The notes under the pieces are model-generated. The model was not told the origin of the DNA. It ran no database searches and worked only from the letters and a program-made list of their open reading frames with translations. A stretch of 47,297 bases of DNA from Prochlorococcus sp. AG-459-B06. Lineage in GTDB: Bacteria > Cyanobacteriota > Cyanobacteriia > PCC-6307 > Cyanobiaceae. Shown here in pieces: positions 37,139 through 44,135 of this stretch; position 1 is the stretch's first letter; each line of letters starts with the position of its first letter. The stretch is taken from contig QCQY01000011.1 in assembly GCA_003209475.1 (NCBI GenBank), positions 1-47,297 of the forward strand. Reading direction: 5' to 3'. The position numbers were made by a program, and so were the translations under genes.

Positions 37139-38765
37139 TATTTAAACAGGCTCTTCTACTCAAAGCCATCATTGTAAGTGTGGGGCTTTGCCAAGATGAT
37201 GTGGGCCAGCATGCTCCATCTAGTACAAGCACATTCTTACATCTCCATAATCTATTAAATTTATCAACTACGCTATTTTCTTCATTCATCCCCATTGGTG
37301 CTCCCCCTACTTCATGAATGTAATATCCAGGAGGAGGAGGAGTATCTGAAAGTGCGATCAAATTTTTTGTAAATATACTCCCTAACGGGATATTCATTAG
37401 TTCATCAATATTTTTTATTTCTCCATTTGCAGCTTTTATTGATTTTCGTATTGTGTTTTTCATATGTTTCGCCATATTTAACTCATTCTCGCTCCATTCG
37501 AATTCAATGTAGGGAATTGGGATACCCCATTCATCTGTTTTTTTTGAGAGAGAAACTGAGTTTCTCTCTCTAGGAAGGACTTCGCCATGCGCGATAAGAA
37601 AGCCAATGGATTTGTTTTTGCCTTTTTGTAAAAATTTAGGTATTCCTAATCTATCAATTGCCCCCCAGATTCCATAACCTCTATGGAAATTTATGTCGTC
37701 AATTTCTGGTAAATTTGAACCGAATGGAATAAAGAAGCTGCCTGCTCCAGAAAGATCGGGAGTATTATTTAATGGTTTTCCTAAGTTTTTTGTTTTTGGG
37801 ACTGAAAAAAATCTACAGATAGATATATGGTCCATGAGGTATTTACCTAATTTCCCAGAATTATCTTTAAAACCTGAGGAATTCGATTTATATTCTGAGT
37901 TCAGTAGGATTCTGAGTGTTGAAATTGTTGATGCGCATAGAAGAATTAAATCGCAATTTAATACTTCTTTGTGTCCATTTTCTAAGTTTACGATCGTTAG
38001 TTTTGATGCAAGCTCTGTTATCTTGTTAATCTCAAAAGACTCTACTAAGTGATTTGAAATTATTTGAACATTCCCAGTATCTAAGGCTTTTTTAAAAGTG
38101 GTTCCTATACTTGAGGATTTGGGCCATTTTTTATCTTTTACTGATGAATTACGGTCAAATCCTCTTGATTGCATAAATGGATAGTTTAATTTTGATTTAA
38201 CTTTGCTGCCAAAAATATTTTCGTTTTCTGTAAGAGGTATTTCACCAATATATTTACCGTTTGGGACTTCTTTAATGTCATCTTTTCGTCCACAGATGCC
38301 ACAGAAATTTTCAATGAAATCATAGTGAGGAGATAGTTCATCGTATGATATAGGCCAGTTTGGTCCGAATCCATCTTTTTTAGCCGGTTGAAAGTCTTCT
38401 GAAGAAAGTCTTAATGTTATACCTCCCCACGTTAATGATCTCCCCCCAAATTGTTTACCTTGGGTCCAAAGAAATGGCTTTTTTGGAGGGAAGTCATAAG
38501 GATGCTTCAATTCATTTGAATATAAGTCAGGATTATTTTTCCAATAACCAGGATGTTGGCATTGATTTGCATGTTTTTTTGTTAAAACTCCTGATAATCT
38601 TTTTAATGTACTTTTAGGCTCATGATTACTAGCTTCATGCCTTTTAACTTGAGGTCCCGCTTCTATTACTAAAACTTTTATCCCCTGCTCTGCCAATGTA
38701 AGAGCTGCTATTCCTCCAGTAGCTCCAGAACCAACAACAATTGCTTCATAAGGACTTATATCCAA
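37125..38765 (-). CDS. GMC family FAD oxidoreductase
   Basis: A 546-residue flavoprotein of the glucose-methanol-choline family. The N-terminal dinucleotide loop AIVVGSGATGGIAALTLAE is at residues 8-26, GRSLTWGGITLRLSSEDF near residue 110 is the GMC active-site-side loop, and HEVGGAPMGMNEENSVVD near residue 485 holds the catalytic His. VLDGACWPTSSWQSPTLTMM closes the FAD site. It resembles the choline/pyranose-like bacterial GMC group, but the electron acceptor and alcohol substrate are not readable. The start is TTG with AGG upstream. It is divergent from the pentapeptide gene. Confidence 0.87.
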   Translation of the reverse strand: MDISPYEAIVVGSGATGGIAALTLAEQGIKVLVIEAGPQVKRHEASNHEPKSTLKRLSGVLTKKHANQCQHPGYWKNNPDLYSNELKHPYDFPPKKPFLWTQGKQFGGRSLTWGGITLRLSSEDFQPAKKDGFGPNWPISYDELSPHYDFIENFCGICGRKDDIKEVPNGKYIGEIPLTENENIFGSKVKSKLNYPFMQSRGFDRNSSVKDKKWPKSSSIGTTFKKALDTGNVQIISNHLVESFEINKITELASKLTIVNLENGHKEVLNCDLILLCASTISTLRILLNSEYKSNSSGFKDNSGKLGKYLMDHISICRFFSVPKTKNLGKPLNNTPDLSGAGSFFIPFGSNLPEIDDINFHRGYGIWGAIDRLGIPKFLQKGKNKSIGFLIAHGEVLPRERNSVSLSKKTDEWGIPIPYIEFEWSENELNMAKHMKNTIRKSIKAANGEIKNIDELMNIPLGSIFTKNLIALSDTPPPPGYYIHEVGGAPMGMNEENSVVDKFNRLWRCKNVLVLDGACWPTSSWQSPTLTMMALSRRACLNIKKT

Positions 38766-38871
38766 AACCTAGTTCGTGATTTGTTATTTCAATAAATATA
38801 GCATTCAGTAAATAATAAATTTTTAGATTTCAGCTTAAGAAGTTAGAATTTATTGAAATACTACTCAAAAA

Positions 38872-39345
38872 ATGAGATTTATAATTTTAACTGTTTTAAT
38901 GATTGTTTTAACTTTCCCTTCTAGAAGCTTCGCTGTATTGGATTATGGAAAACAATCCTTAATAGGAGCTGATTTTTCTGGATCTGATTTAAAAGGGGCA
39001 ACTTTCTATTTGACTGATTTACAAGATGCAAATTTATCAGATTGTGAGCTCCAAAATGCTACTCTTTATGGAGCAAAATTGAAAGATACTAATTTAAGTA
39101 ACTCCAATTTAAGAGAAGTAACTTTAGACTCGGCTATTTTAGATGGAACAGATTTATCAAATACTAACTTAGAGGATTCATTTGCTTATAGTACACAGTT
39201 TGAAAATGTAAAAATCCAAGGCGCAGACTTCACAAATGTTTTTTTGCCAAAAGATATTGTCAAGAAATTTTGTGAAAGTGCCTCTGGTACTAATCCATTC
39301 ACAAATAGAGATACCAGAGAAACTTTAGAGTGCGATTACATTTAA
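38872..39345 (+). CDS. Exported pentapeptide-repeat protein
   Basis: A 157-residue protein with a signal peptide (residues 1-21, cleavage after SFA). Residues about 30-120 are about 18 tandem pentapeptide units of the A(D/N)Lxx type (LIGADFSGSDLKGATF, LQDANLSDCELQNATLYG), which fold into a right-handed quadrilateral beta helix. The C-terminus has two Cys (CES and ECDYI) that may form a disulfide. Lumenal or periplasmic location is likely. Related small lumenal pentapeptide proteins occur across cyanobacteria and chloroplasts with unclear roles. ATG start; convergent with the next gene, 2 bases away. Confidence 0.85.
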   Translation: MRFIILTVLMIVLTFPSRSFAVLDYGKQSLIGADFSGSDLKGATFYLTDLQDANLSDCELQNATLYGAKLKDTNLSNSNLREVTLDSAILDGTDLSNTNLEDSFAYSTQFENVKIQGADFTNVFLPKDIVKKFCESASGTNPFTNRDTRETLECDYI

Positions 39346-39347
39346 AT

Positions 39348-39740
39348 TTATGCAAATAAAAGTTCTTTTTTAATTTTTCTTCGTTTATAAAGTGATCTCC
39401 CAATAGGCCAACCTAAAGTGGATAAATGTCTCATTAAAGAATTTGAGTATTTAAAGTAAAGATTGTCTGAATATTTGATACCAAGCTCTTTTAGAGTAGT
39501 TACTAATAAAAATAGTTCTTTCTTATTGCCTTTTTTCATATCCAATAAAATAAATACCTTACTTGATAATTTTTTTTCAAGAACCTTATCATTTTCAGCA
39601 AAACCAACTTTAAGTGAATTAAATTCATCAGAATAAAGAGTGTAAATTATTCCATCTTTGAACTTATCAATAGAACTATCTACATTAAAACTTGATGATA
39701 TTAATGTTTTGTATCCTTTTATGATTTTTTTGTTATTCAT
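39348..39740 (-). CDS. Small basic protein with degenerate GIY-YIG-like N-terminus
   Basis: A 130-residue protein. GIIYTLYSDEFNSLKVGFAEN (residues 30-50, shown here as GIIYTLYS then KVGFAEN) followed by LEKKL parallels GYVYLIR, YRIGKTDN and LEKKI of the GIY-YIG-like protein at 19.5 kb. The C-terminal part, ending HLSTLGWPIGRSLYKRRKI, is helical and basic. Catalytic residues of active GIY-YIG nucleases are not clear, so it may only bind nucleic acid. It starts 2 bases after the ribbon-helix-helix gene's stop and is surely cotranscribed with it. The family is not recognised with certainty. Confidence 0.5.
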   Translation of the reverse strand: MNNKKIIKGYKTLISSSFNVDSSIDKFKDGIIYTLYSDEFNSLKVGFAENDKVLEKKLSSKVFILLDMKKGNKKELFLLVTTLKELGIKYSDNLYFKYSNSLMRHLSTLGWPIGRSLYKRRKIKKELLFA

Positions 39741-39742
39741 AA

Positions 39743-40240
39743 TTATTTGATTTCATTCTGTGCGATTTCGTATTTCTCCAATAAATTGTTTACTTCTGCT
39801 AGTGCAATCCTTTTTTGACAGGCCGAGTCATATCTATTTACTGCTACTGAAGGTATTGAACCTTTGCTTTTCATTTCTCTTATGCCAGTTTCTAAACACT
39901 GAAAAGCAACACTCGAAAGATCACGTCCCTCTGCTGCGGCCCAAACTTTCAAAAGATAAGTAAGATTTGAAGGTACTGAGATTTGTACTTTGTTTGAGTT
40001 TGAAGTATTTAATGCAATATCATCAAGACTAATTTCTTTCAAGGAAATAGTTTCTTTAACCTTTTTCTTCAAAAATTTAACCTGGCTTATAGCCTCCTCT
40101 TTATTCTTTATTTTTTGCTCTATTGCAAACAACTCTTCTTCAGAGTTAATTAAAGATTCTAATGCCCATTTCGCATCATCTTTCGCAACAGCGGTTCTAT
40201 CAAGCCATTCATCTCTTATTTTTGACCAATTACTAGGCAT
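39743..40240 (-). CDS. Coiled-coil protein with C-terminal ribbon-helix-helix-like domain
   Basis: A 165-residue protein. Residues 20-75 form a charged helical/coiled-coil stretch (EEELFAIEQKIKNKEEAI). From about 83, NKVQISVPSNLTYLLKVWAA then EGRDLSSVAFQCLETGIREM has the strand-helix-helix shape of Arc/MetJ/CopG DNA-binding dimers, with the strand residues facing DNA. The tail SVAVNRYDSACQKRIALAE continues a helix. It is the first gene of a two-gene unit with the GIY-YIG-like gene, and a 14-bp inverted repeat sits just upstream, suggesting autoregulation. ATG start. Confidence 0.65.
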   Translation of the reverse strand: MPSNWSKIRDEWLDRTAVAKDDAKWALESLINSEEELFAIEQKIKNKEEAISQVKFLKKKVKETISLKEISLDDIALNTSNSNKVQISVPSNLTYLLKVWAAAEGRDLSSVAFQCLETGIREMKSKGSIPSVAVNRYDSACQKRIALAEVNNLLEKYEIAQNEIK

Positions 40241-40266
40241 GAGCTCTATGAGATAATTCTATAATA

Positions 40267-40310
40267 ATTAATTCTATTTAGATTGTCTACAGAATTTAAA
40301 TAGAATTAAT
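40267..40310. promoter_or_regulatory. 14-bp perfect inverted repeat, putative operator
   Basis: ATTAATTCTATTTA at 40267-40280 is repeated inverted at 40297-40310 with 16 bases between. Read on the minus strand it lies 27-70 bases before the ATG of the ribbon-helix-helix gene, next to a -10-like TATTATAGAAT. Ribbon-helix-helix regulators often bind such palindromes in their own promoters. Role inferred. Confidence 0.55.
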
Positions 40311-40507
40311 ATAGATTGTATAAAATTTTGAATTGAATTTTTAATAATTAATCATTTTAGAAATAATCTTTTTTATAACAATTGAATTGCAGAATCTATC
40401 CCATATGATCTTAGAGATATATTTTTTGTTAATTGAAAACGATATATTAAACAATTAAATCTTTTTAAATTTTGGTTATTTGTTTATTTAATTTAAGACT
40501 TCTGAGT

Positions 40508-40897
40508 TTAATCTCTTTCAATAAGTTCAATTTTATAACCATCAGGATCCTCAACAAAAGCTAAGACAGTAGTACTGTTTTTCATTGTTTTAGGTTTGGT
40601 TGTTATTTTACAACCATTATTTTCTAATCCTTGGCAAATTAGATGAATATCTTTTACTCCAATAGCTATATGACCATATTTATCTCCAAGCTCATAATCT
40701 TCAGACTTTTTGTCCCAGTTATAAGTTAATTCAATAACTGTGTTTTCTTTTTCTGAGCCATAACCAACAAATGCCAAAGTAAATTTTCCATGAGGATAAT
40801 CCTTTTTTCGCAATAAATTCATTCCTAATCTATTGACGTAGAAATCAATGGATTTATCTAAATCTCCAACCCTCAACATTGTATGTAGGATACGCAT
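40508..40897 (-). CDS. gloA: GloA, glyoxalase I (lactoylglutathione lyase)
   Basis: A 129-residue metalloenzyme that isomerises the methylglyoxal-glutathione hemithioacetal to lactoylglutathione. Metal ligands are visible: His in [13 protein letters not shown] (residue 5), Glu in VIELTYNW, His in KYGHIAIGV near residue 75 and Glu in [12 protein letters not shown] near residue 124. The length is that of the Ni-type bacterial enzymes. It stands alone. The 267-base gap behind it contains AT-rich sequence and the inverted repeat at 40267. Confidence 0.94.
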   Translation of the reverse strand: MRILHTMLRVGDLDKSIDFYVNRLGMNLLRKKDYPHGKFTLAFVGYGSEKENTVIELTYNWDKKSEDYELGDKYGHIAIGVKDIHLICQGLENNGCKITTKPKTMKNSTTVLAFVEDPDGYKIELIERD

Positions 40898-41030
40898 TTT
40901 GAATTATGAACCTGAATCAATTATCTAATATTTAATAATAATCTGCCAAAGTTGATTTTTTCGAAAGTAAGTCTTTTTATTAAGTTCAAAAAATTAGGTT
41001 AAAATATGAATACGAAATTTCAATAATATA

Positions 41031-41465
41031 TTGAATCAGATATTCCAGAGACTCTCATCAGTATTTTTGTATACTTTGCCATTAAAGGCATCCATACCTT
41101 TTGGGTATTATTTGTTCTATAAATATTCATTTTTGAAAATACTATTATTACTAACTTTCCCGATAGCAATAATTGAAAAATCTTTGCCTTTTGGCAGTTT
41201 TTTATTATTCATAATTTTGTTTGCTGGATTAGCAAGAAATCCAAATGTTCCCTATTTCGTTAGATATAACGCATGCCAAGCATTACTTATTGATATTGCT
41301 TTGATAATAATTTCATATCTCTTGAGAATATTTCCAATAGTTGAATTAGCCTCAATAATTTTTATATTTACACTATGTATTTTTATTTATTCGATTTCCC
41401 AATGTATCTATGGAGTTGAACCTGAAATTCCCTTAATTAGTAAATCTGTAAGAATGCAAATTTAA
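41031..41465 (+). CDS. Tic20-like membrane protein (Ycf60 family)
   Basis: A 144-residue protein with four hydrophobic segments. NPNVPYFVRYNACQALLIDI near residue 70 is the Tic20/Ycf60 signature. In plastids Tic20 is part of the inner-envelope import channel; the cyanobacterial role is unknown. The start is TTG following a stop a few bases upstream. No ribosome site is strong. It is convergent with the secreted 109-residue gene. Confidence 0.8.
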   Translation: MNQIFQRLSSVFLYTLPLKASIPFGYYLFYKYSFLKILLLLTFPIAIIEKSLPFGSFLLFIILFAGLARNPNVPYFVRYNACQALLIDIALIIISYLLRIFPIVELASIIFIFTLCIFIYSISQCIYGVEPEIPLISKSVRMQI

Positions 41466-41492
41466 AAAGATTTATAGATTTACTGACTTTCT

Positions 41493-41822
41493 TCAGCACT
41501 CATTCAGAATAGATTCCCATCTTTGTTGACTTGCCTTTATTGCTTGCATTGGCGGATTAGCACCCTCTATTTCAAAGGCTTTAATTAATGATTTATTAGC
41601 TAATAGACCTAATCTTGCGGCCTCTCTTTGCCTAGAGCATACTTTTTTTCTTGATCCTTCTTTTAAACTATTTTCGATTTCTTTAAGAATCTGGCTAGCT
41701 TCATTCGATTTAGAATAAAAATCATTCATGTAAACATCAAGTGCCGTATCAGCAAAGATTTCAACTGGAGAGATTATTGTGACTAAGCACACTATAAAAC
41801 TTACAAATACAAATATTTTCAT
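41493..41822 (-). CDS. Small exported protein, unknown
   Basis: A 109-residue protein with a signal peptide (residues 1-25, ending EIFADT). The mature part is helical (YSKSNEASQILKEIENSLKEG) with two cysteines near residue 62 (KVCSRQR) and at the C-terminus (NEC) that could pair. A conserved-looking NPPMQAIKASQQRWESIL closes it. No family recognised. It starts 7 bases after the stop of the upstream minus-strand membrane gene and is probably cotranscribed. Confidence 0.65.
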   Translation of the reverse strand: MKIFVFVSFIVCLVTIISPVEIFADTALDVYMNDFYSKSNEASQILKEIENSLKEGSRKKVCSRQREAARLGLLANKSLIKAFEIEGANPPMQAIKASQQRWESILNEC

Positions 41823-41829
41823 AAGAATC

Positions 41830-42414
41830 TTAAGTAAATTTTTTGTCCGATCTCTTTAATACTAAATAAAAGGTAAGAACGCTAATTGTTCCAGATGGGC
41901 CTATTAAAACATGCCAAAATTGATCGCCACTAATTGAGAGCCTTGTGCCAAAGAAAGTCGTAAAAATAATACCAAATATTGGGTAAAGTATAAAAAGCCA
42001 ATCTTTAAAAACTCTTTGCCAATTTATAATAAGAAGGATACTTATTATTACTTGAAAAAGGAGAGCAATAGTTTTATCAAATAAAAAATATGAGATTATT
42101 GAACATAAAGAAATGCAAATATTAGTTTTTTGAATAAATTTATTTTTTATAACTGATATTGATAAACATGTTAGACCTAAAGAAAGGAAAGAATAAAATA
42201 ACCAATTAAATAAAGAGGAGTGATCTACATAAATCCAAGATGTTTGGGCATGATCTATCATTTCAGAAATCGATGCCAATCCTAAAAAAATAAAACCGAA
42301 AGATATCAATTTGTTCTCGCTTATATGTTTGAATTTATTGATCGATCTTATACCTAATAATATTGGGATGATTGCCGCTTGGAGGTGGGCAAATAATAAA
42401 ATTGAAAAAAACAA
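41830..42414 (-). CDS. Polytopic membrane protein with buried His/Asp/Glu, unknown
   Basis: A 194-residue protein with about six or seven helices. Polar residues within or near helices stand out: SEMIDHAQTSWIYVDHSSLF near residue 55 and SGDQFWHVLIGPSG near residue 170. Such patterns occur in membrane hydrolases of the CREST type (ceramidase/PAQR) and in channels, but I cannot assign it. The start is TTG, and no ATG lies upstream before a stop. It is followed 7 bases later by the small exported protein. Confidence 0.55.
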   Translation of the reverse strand: MFFSILLFAHLQAAIIPILLGIRSINKFKHISENKLISFGFIFLGLASISEMIDHAQTSWIYVDHSSLFNWLFYSFLSLGLTCLSISVIKNKFIQKTNICISLCSIISYFLFDKTIALLFQVIISILLIINWQRVFKDWLFILYPIFGIIFTTFFGTRLSISGDQFWHVLIGPSGTISVLTFYLVLKRSDKKFT

Positions 42415-42467
42415 AATAAATTCTCAAACTTAATTCATCCTAATTTAAATAAAAAAAAAGTTTCGGG

Positions 42468-42668
42468 TCACCTGAGTAGAGAAAGGTACCATTGCCCGAT
42501 TACTACAATCAATATTGTAAGAACAAAAGGAAAAGCGGGATATCGTGTTTGAAAATTAGCAGGTGGCCAAGGAGACCAAGATATTAATCTTCCTTGCGGT
42601 TCATTTGAAATAAATTTTTTTTTCGATTTTTTGGATATTAAATTTTCTGTGGCAAATCCTTTACTCAT
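42468..42668 (-). CDS. Small single-helix membrane protein, unknown
   Basis: A 66-residue protein with a basic N-terminus (SKKSKKKFI), a WSPWPPANFQTRYPAFP segment, and one C-terminal membrane helix. ATG start. No family recognised. The Pro/Trp-rich stretch before the helix suggests a membrane-surface segment. It lies 74 bases from tRNA-Ser. Confidence 0.55.
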   Translation of the reverse strand: MSKGFATENLISKKSKKKFISNEPQGRLISWSPWPPANFQTRYPAFPFVLTILIVVIGQWYLSLLR

Positions 42669-42742
42669 AGTCTAAATACAATTTAATATAACAAGAACGT
42701 TTCAAAAGAGCGTTTATAATATTCCGTTCTTTTTATTTGAAC

Positions 42743-42828
42743 GGAGGGGGTGGGATTCGAACCCACGGTGCCCTTGCAGACACGCTAGTTTTCAAGACTA
42801 GAGCCTTAAACCACTCGACCACCCCTCC
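42743..42828 (-). tRNA. trnS-UGA: tRNA-Ser (anticodon UGA)
   Basis: Read on the minus strand it begins GGAGGGGTGGTCGAGTGGTT and ends with CCCACCCCCTCC. A 7-bp acceptor stem, a D arm with GTGGTTTAAGGC, the anticodon stem-loop CTAGT-CTTGAAA-ACTAG with anticodon TGA, a long variable arm and the T arm GTTCGAATCCC are all seen. CCA is not encoded. 86 bases. The 5' half is duplicated at 43882-43928. Confidence 0.97.
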
Positions 42829-42831
42829 AGG
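42785..42831 (-). repeat. Putative att core, copy 1 (tRNA-Ser 5' half)
   Basis: 47 bases covering the anticodon loop to the 5' end of tRNA-Ser plus three bases outside are identical to 43882-43928. This is a typical integrase crossover target. The complete tRNA gene stays intact here. Confidence 0.8.
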
Positions 42832-42856
42832 TTAAATATTTAGTTTTAACTTTTGA

Positions 42857-42862
42857 ATTATA
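42857..42862 (-). promoter_or_regulatory. -10 box upstream of tRNA-Ser
   Basis: TATAAT on the minus strand, 28 bases before the tRNA 5' end. If the repeat pair marks an insertion, this promoter belongs to the inserted side and replaces the original one, which would lie beyond 43928 (a TATAGT there). Confidence 0.5.
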
Positions 42863-42973
42863 GCAGTATTGAGTTGCAGAAAGGTTTCCTGATTTAGTGG
42901 ATATTTAAAAATAAAAATATGTTTTATGATTTGAATTTACTAAAAAGGTTTTAAAAGTAATTTTCATAGAAAA

Positions 42974-43015
42974 TGGTCCCTATTTGGTCCCCTCATTTTT
43001 AGATCGACTGTCAAT
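42974..43015. repeat. Paired TGGTCCC motif followed by 27-base repeat R1
   Basis: TGGTCCC at 42974 and again at 42985 (period 11) is followed by a 27-base element ending GATCGACTGTCAAT (42989-43015). The element recurs at 43340-43365 with one T fewer, and the paired motif recurs at 43761. The placement suggests recombinase arm sites or element ends. Confidence 0.6.
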
Positions 43016-43048
43016 TACTAACTATTAGCAGTGCAAGTAGTAAGCGTT

Positions 43049-43321
43049 TCATTTATCTAGTTTAGACACGTTATCCCAGCTAGCTGGTTTCTTTGCCCAA
43101 TCCCCATCACTTTGTGGCTCTTTTGAATTTTTCTCTCCTTCTATTTGCCTAATATATTTTCTAAGTTTTTTATCTGGTAATCCTGCTGCTGCTATTAAGG
43201 CAAAAAACCCGAAAAATAATCCTCCCAAAAACCATGCGACAGGAAGATAACCTTTTTCATTGGCTAATATTGCACAAAAAAGAGCACTTGCAAGCCAGCC
43301 AATAACAACAACAAATAACAT
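43049..43321 (-). CDS. Small two-helix membrane protein, unknown
   Basis: A 90-residue protein with two hydrophobic helices (residues 1-20 and 27-47, the second GGLFFGFFALIAAAGLPDKK) and a charged, Lys/Trp-containing tail. Similar short proteins with this glycine-rich second helix occur in phages and bacteria; I know no function. The gene lies in the interval between the two tRNA-Ser repeats and could be cargo. ATG start. R1 sits 33 bases after its stop. Confidence 0.6.
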   Translation of the reverse strand: MLFVVVIGWLASALFCAILANEKGYLPVAWFLGGLFFGFFALIAAAGLPDKKLRKYIRQIEGEKNSKEPQSDGDWAKKPASWDNVSKLDK

Positions 43322-43339
43322 TAAAAAAGGAGCTAATTG

Positions 43340-43365
43340 CCCCTCATTTTAGATCGACTGTCAAT
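43340..43365. repeat. 26-base repeat R2
   Basis: CCCCTCATTTT then AGATCGACTGTCAAT, matching R1 except for one T. It lies 6 bases past the stop of the DUF3303 gene. A third, partial copy of the left part (14 of 15 bases) is at 43713-43727. Confidence 0.65.
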
Positions 43366-43371
43366 CTCTAT

Positions 43372-43644
43372 CTATGAGTAGACTTTAGCAACTATTGGAC
43401 CAGCTTCTTCATCAGTAAATACAGGTGTGGTTTCCCAATTTAGAAATTCAGCCCATTCAGCGGCATGTTGATATATTGCTTTTGGATCATCAGTCTTTAA
43501 AACTATCCAACCCTCTAAAGAACCAGGTGCATGATACCTTCCAATCATCTCAACTCCAGGATAATCTCCCCCACCACCAAGAAATTTTTCTGCACCTTTT
43601 TGATGATATCCAGTCTTAAATGACCAATGCTGAACATAAAGCAT
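43372..43644 (-). CDS. DUF3303 family small protein
   Basis: A 90-residue soluble protein beginning MLYVQHWSFKTGYHQKGAE. GRYHAPGSLEGWIVLKTDD near residue 35 and the end GPIVAKVYS fit the DUF3303 pattern, a ferredoxin-like dimeric alpha/beta-barrel-type fold of unknown function. It lies between the tRNA-Ser repeats with the membrane protein gene, in the same orientation. The start ATG follows an A-rich stretch. Possibly cargo of the putative element or a resident gene. Confidence 0.72.
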   Translation of the reverse strand: MLYVQHWSFKTGYHQKGAEKFLGGGGDYPGVEMIGRYHAPGSLEGWIVLKTDDPKAIYQHAAEWAEFLNWETTPVFTDEEAGPIVAKVYS

Positions 43645-43881
43645 TTTTTTTTAATTTTATAGGCTTTATATTACTAGCAAAAAAAATAATTCTTGAAAAT
43701 AAATAATGTTAGTTGCCCCTTATTTTATCAGTGTGATTCATAAATTATAGATATTTTTACTGGTCCCAAAATGGTCCCCCTGTCTCGATGGCTAAATTTT
43801 ATTATCAATATTGTCTTATTGAGATCTGTCTTATATCAATGCTTTTAAAAAATTCTTATAAATTCTTTTTATAGAGACTCC
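43645..43881. other. Non-coding end of the interval between tRNA-Ser repeats
   Basis: No coding frame is supported. It contains the partial R3 (43713-43727) and a second paired motif TGGTCCC-AAAA-TGGTCCCC at 43761-43779 (period 11), about 100 bases before att copy 2. I see nothing resembling an integrase gene. Confidence 0.5.
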
Positions 43882-43928
43882 CTAGTTTTCAAGACTAGAG
43901 CCTTAAACCACTCGACCACCCCTCCAGG
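43882..43928 (-). repeat. Putative att core, copy 2 (tRNA-Ser 5'-half fragment)
   Basis: An exact 47-base copy of 42785-42831 in the same orientation, without the rest of the tRNA (no variable arm, T arm or 3' acceptor strand). A minus-strand TATAGT lies about 25 bases upstream, so a short tRNA-like RNA might still be transcribed. Confidence 0.85.
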
Positions 43929-44089
43929 GTTCTTCAGTTTTATGAACTTAAAAACTATAACATAAGAAATTAGTCACAGTCTATAAATTCAAAGATTTAA
44001 AAATTATTTCAAGAAACTAGTTTGAGATAGGAAATTTTATTAATAATGATGGGTTAAATCGTTATAACAATCTATCATTAGTCAAATTT

Positions 44090-44113
44090 AGTCCACAAAA
44101 TGAGTCCACAAAA
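44090..44113. repeat. Tandem 11-base repeat with 13-base period
   Basis: AGTCCACAAAA occurs at 44090-44100 and 44103-44113, same orientation, 2 bases between. It lies 162 bases beyond att copy 2 and 22 bases before the 49-residue minus-strand gene's stop. It could be an external arm-type site, or chance in AT-rich DNA. Confidence 0.45.
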
Positions 44114-44135
44114 ATCTAGTCTGCTTTCAAAAAAA

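Noticed and set aside
40241-40507. Small gene or ncRNA in the 267-base gap
   Set aside because: No frame with plausible codon use; apart from the inverted repeat near 40267 the gap looks like featureless AT-rich spacer.
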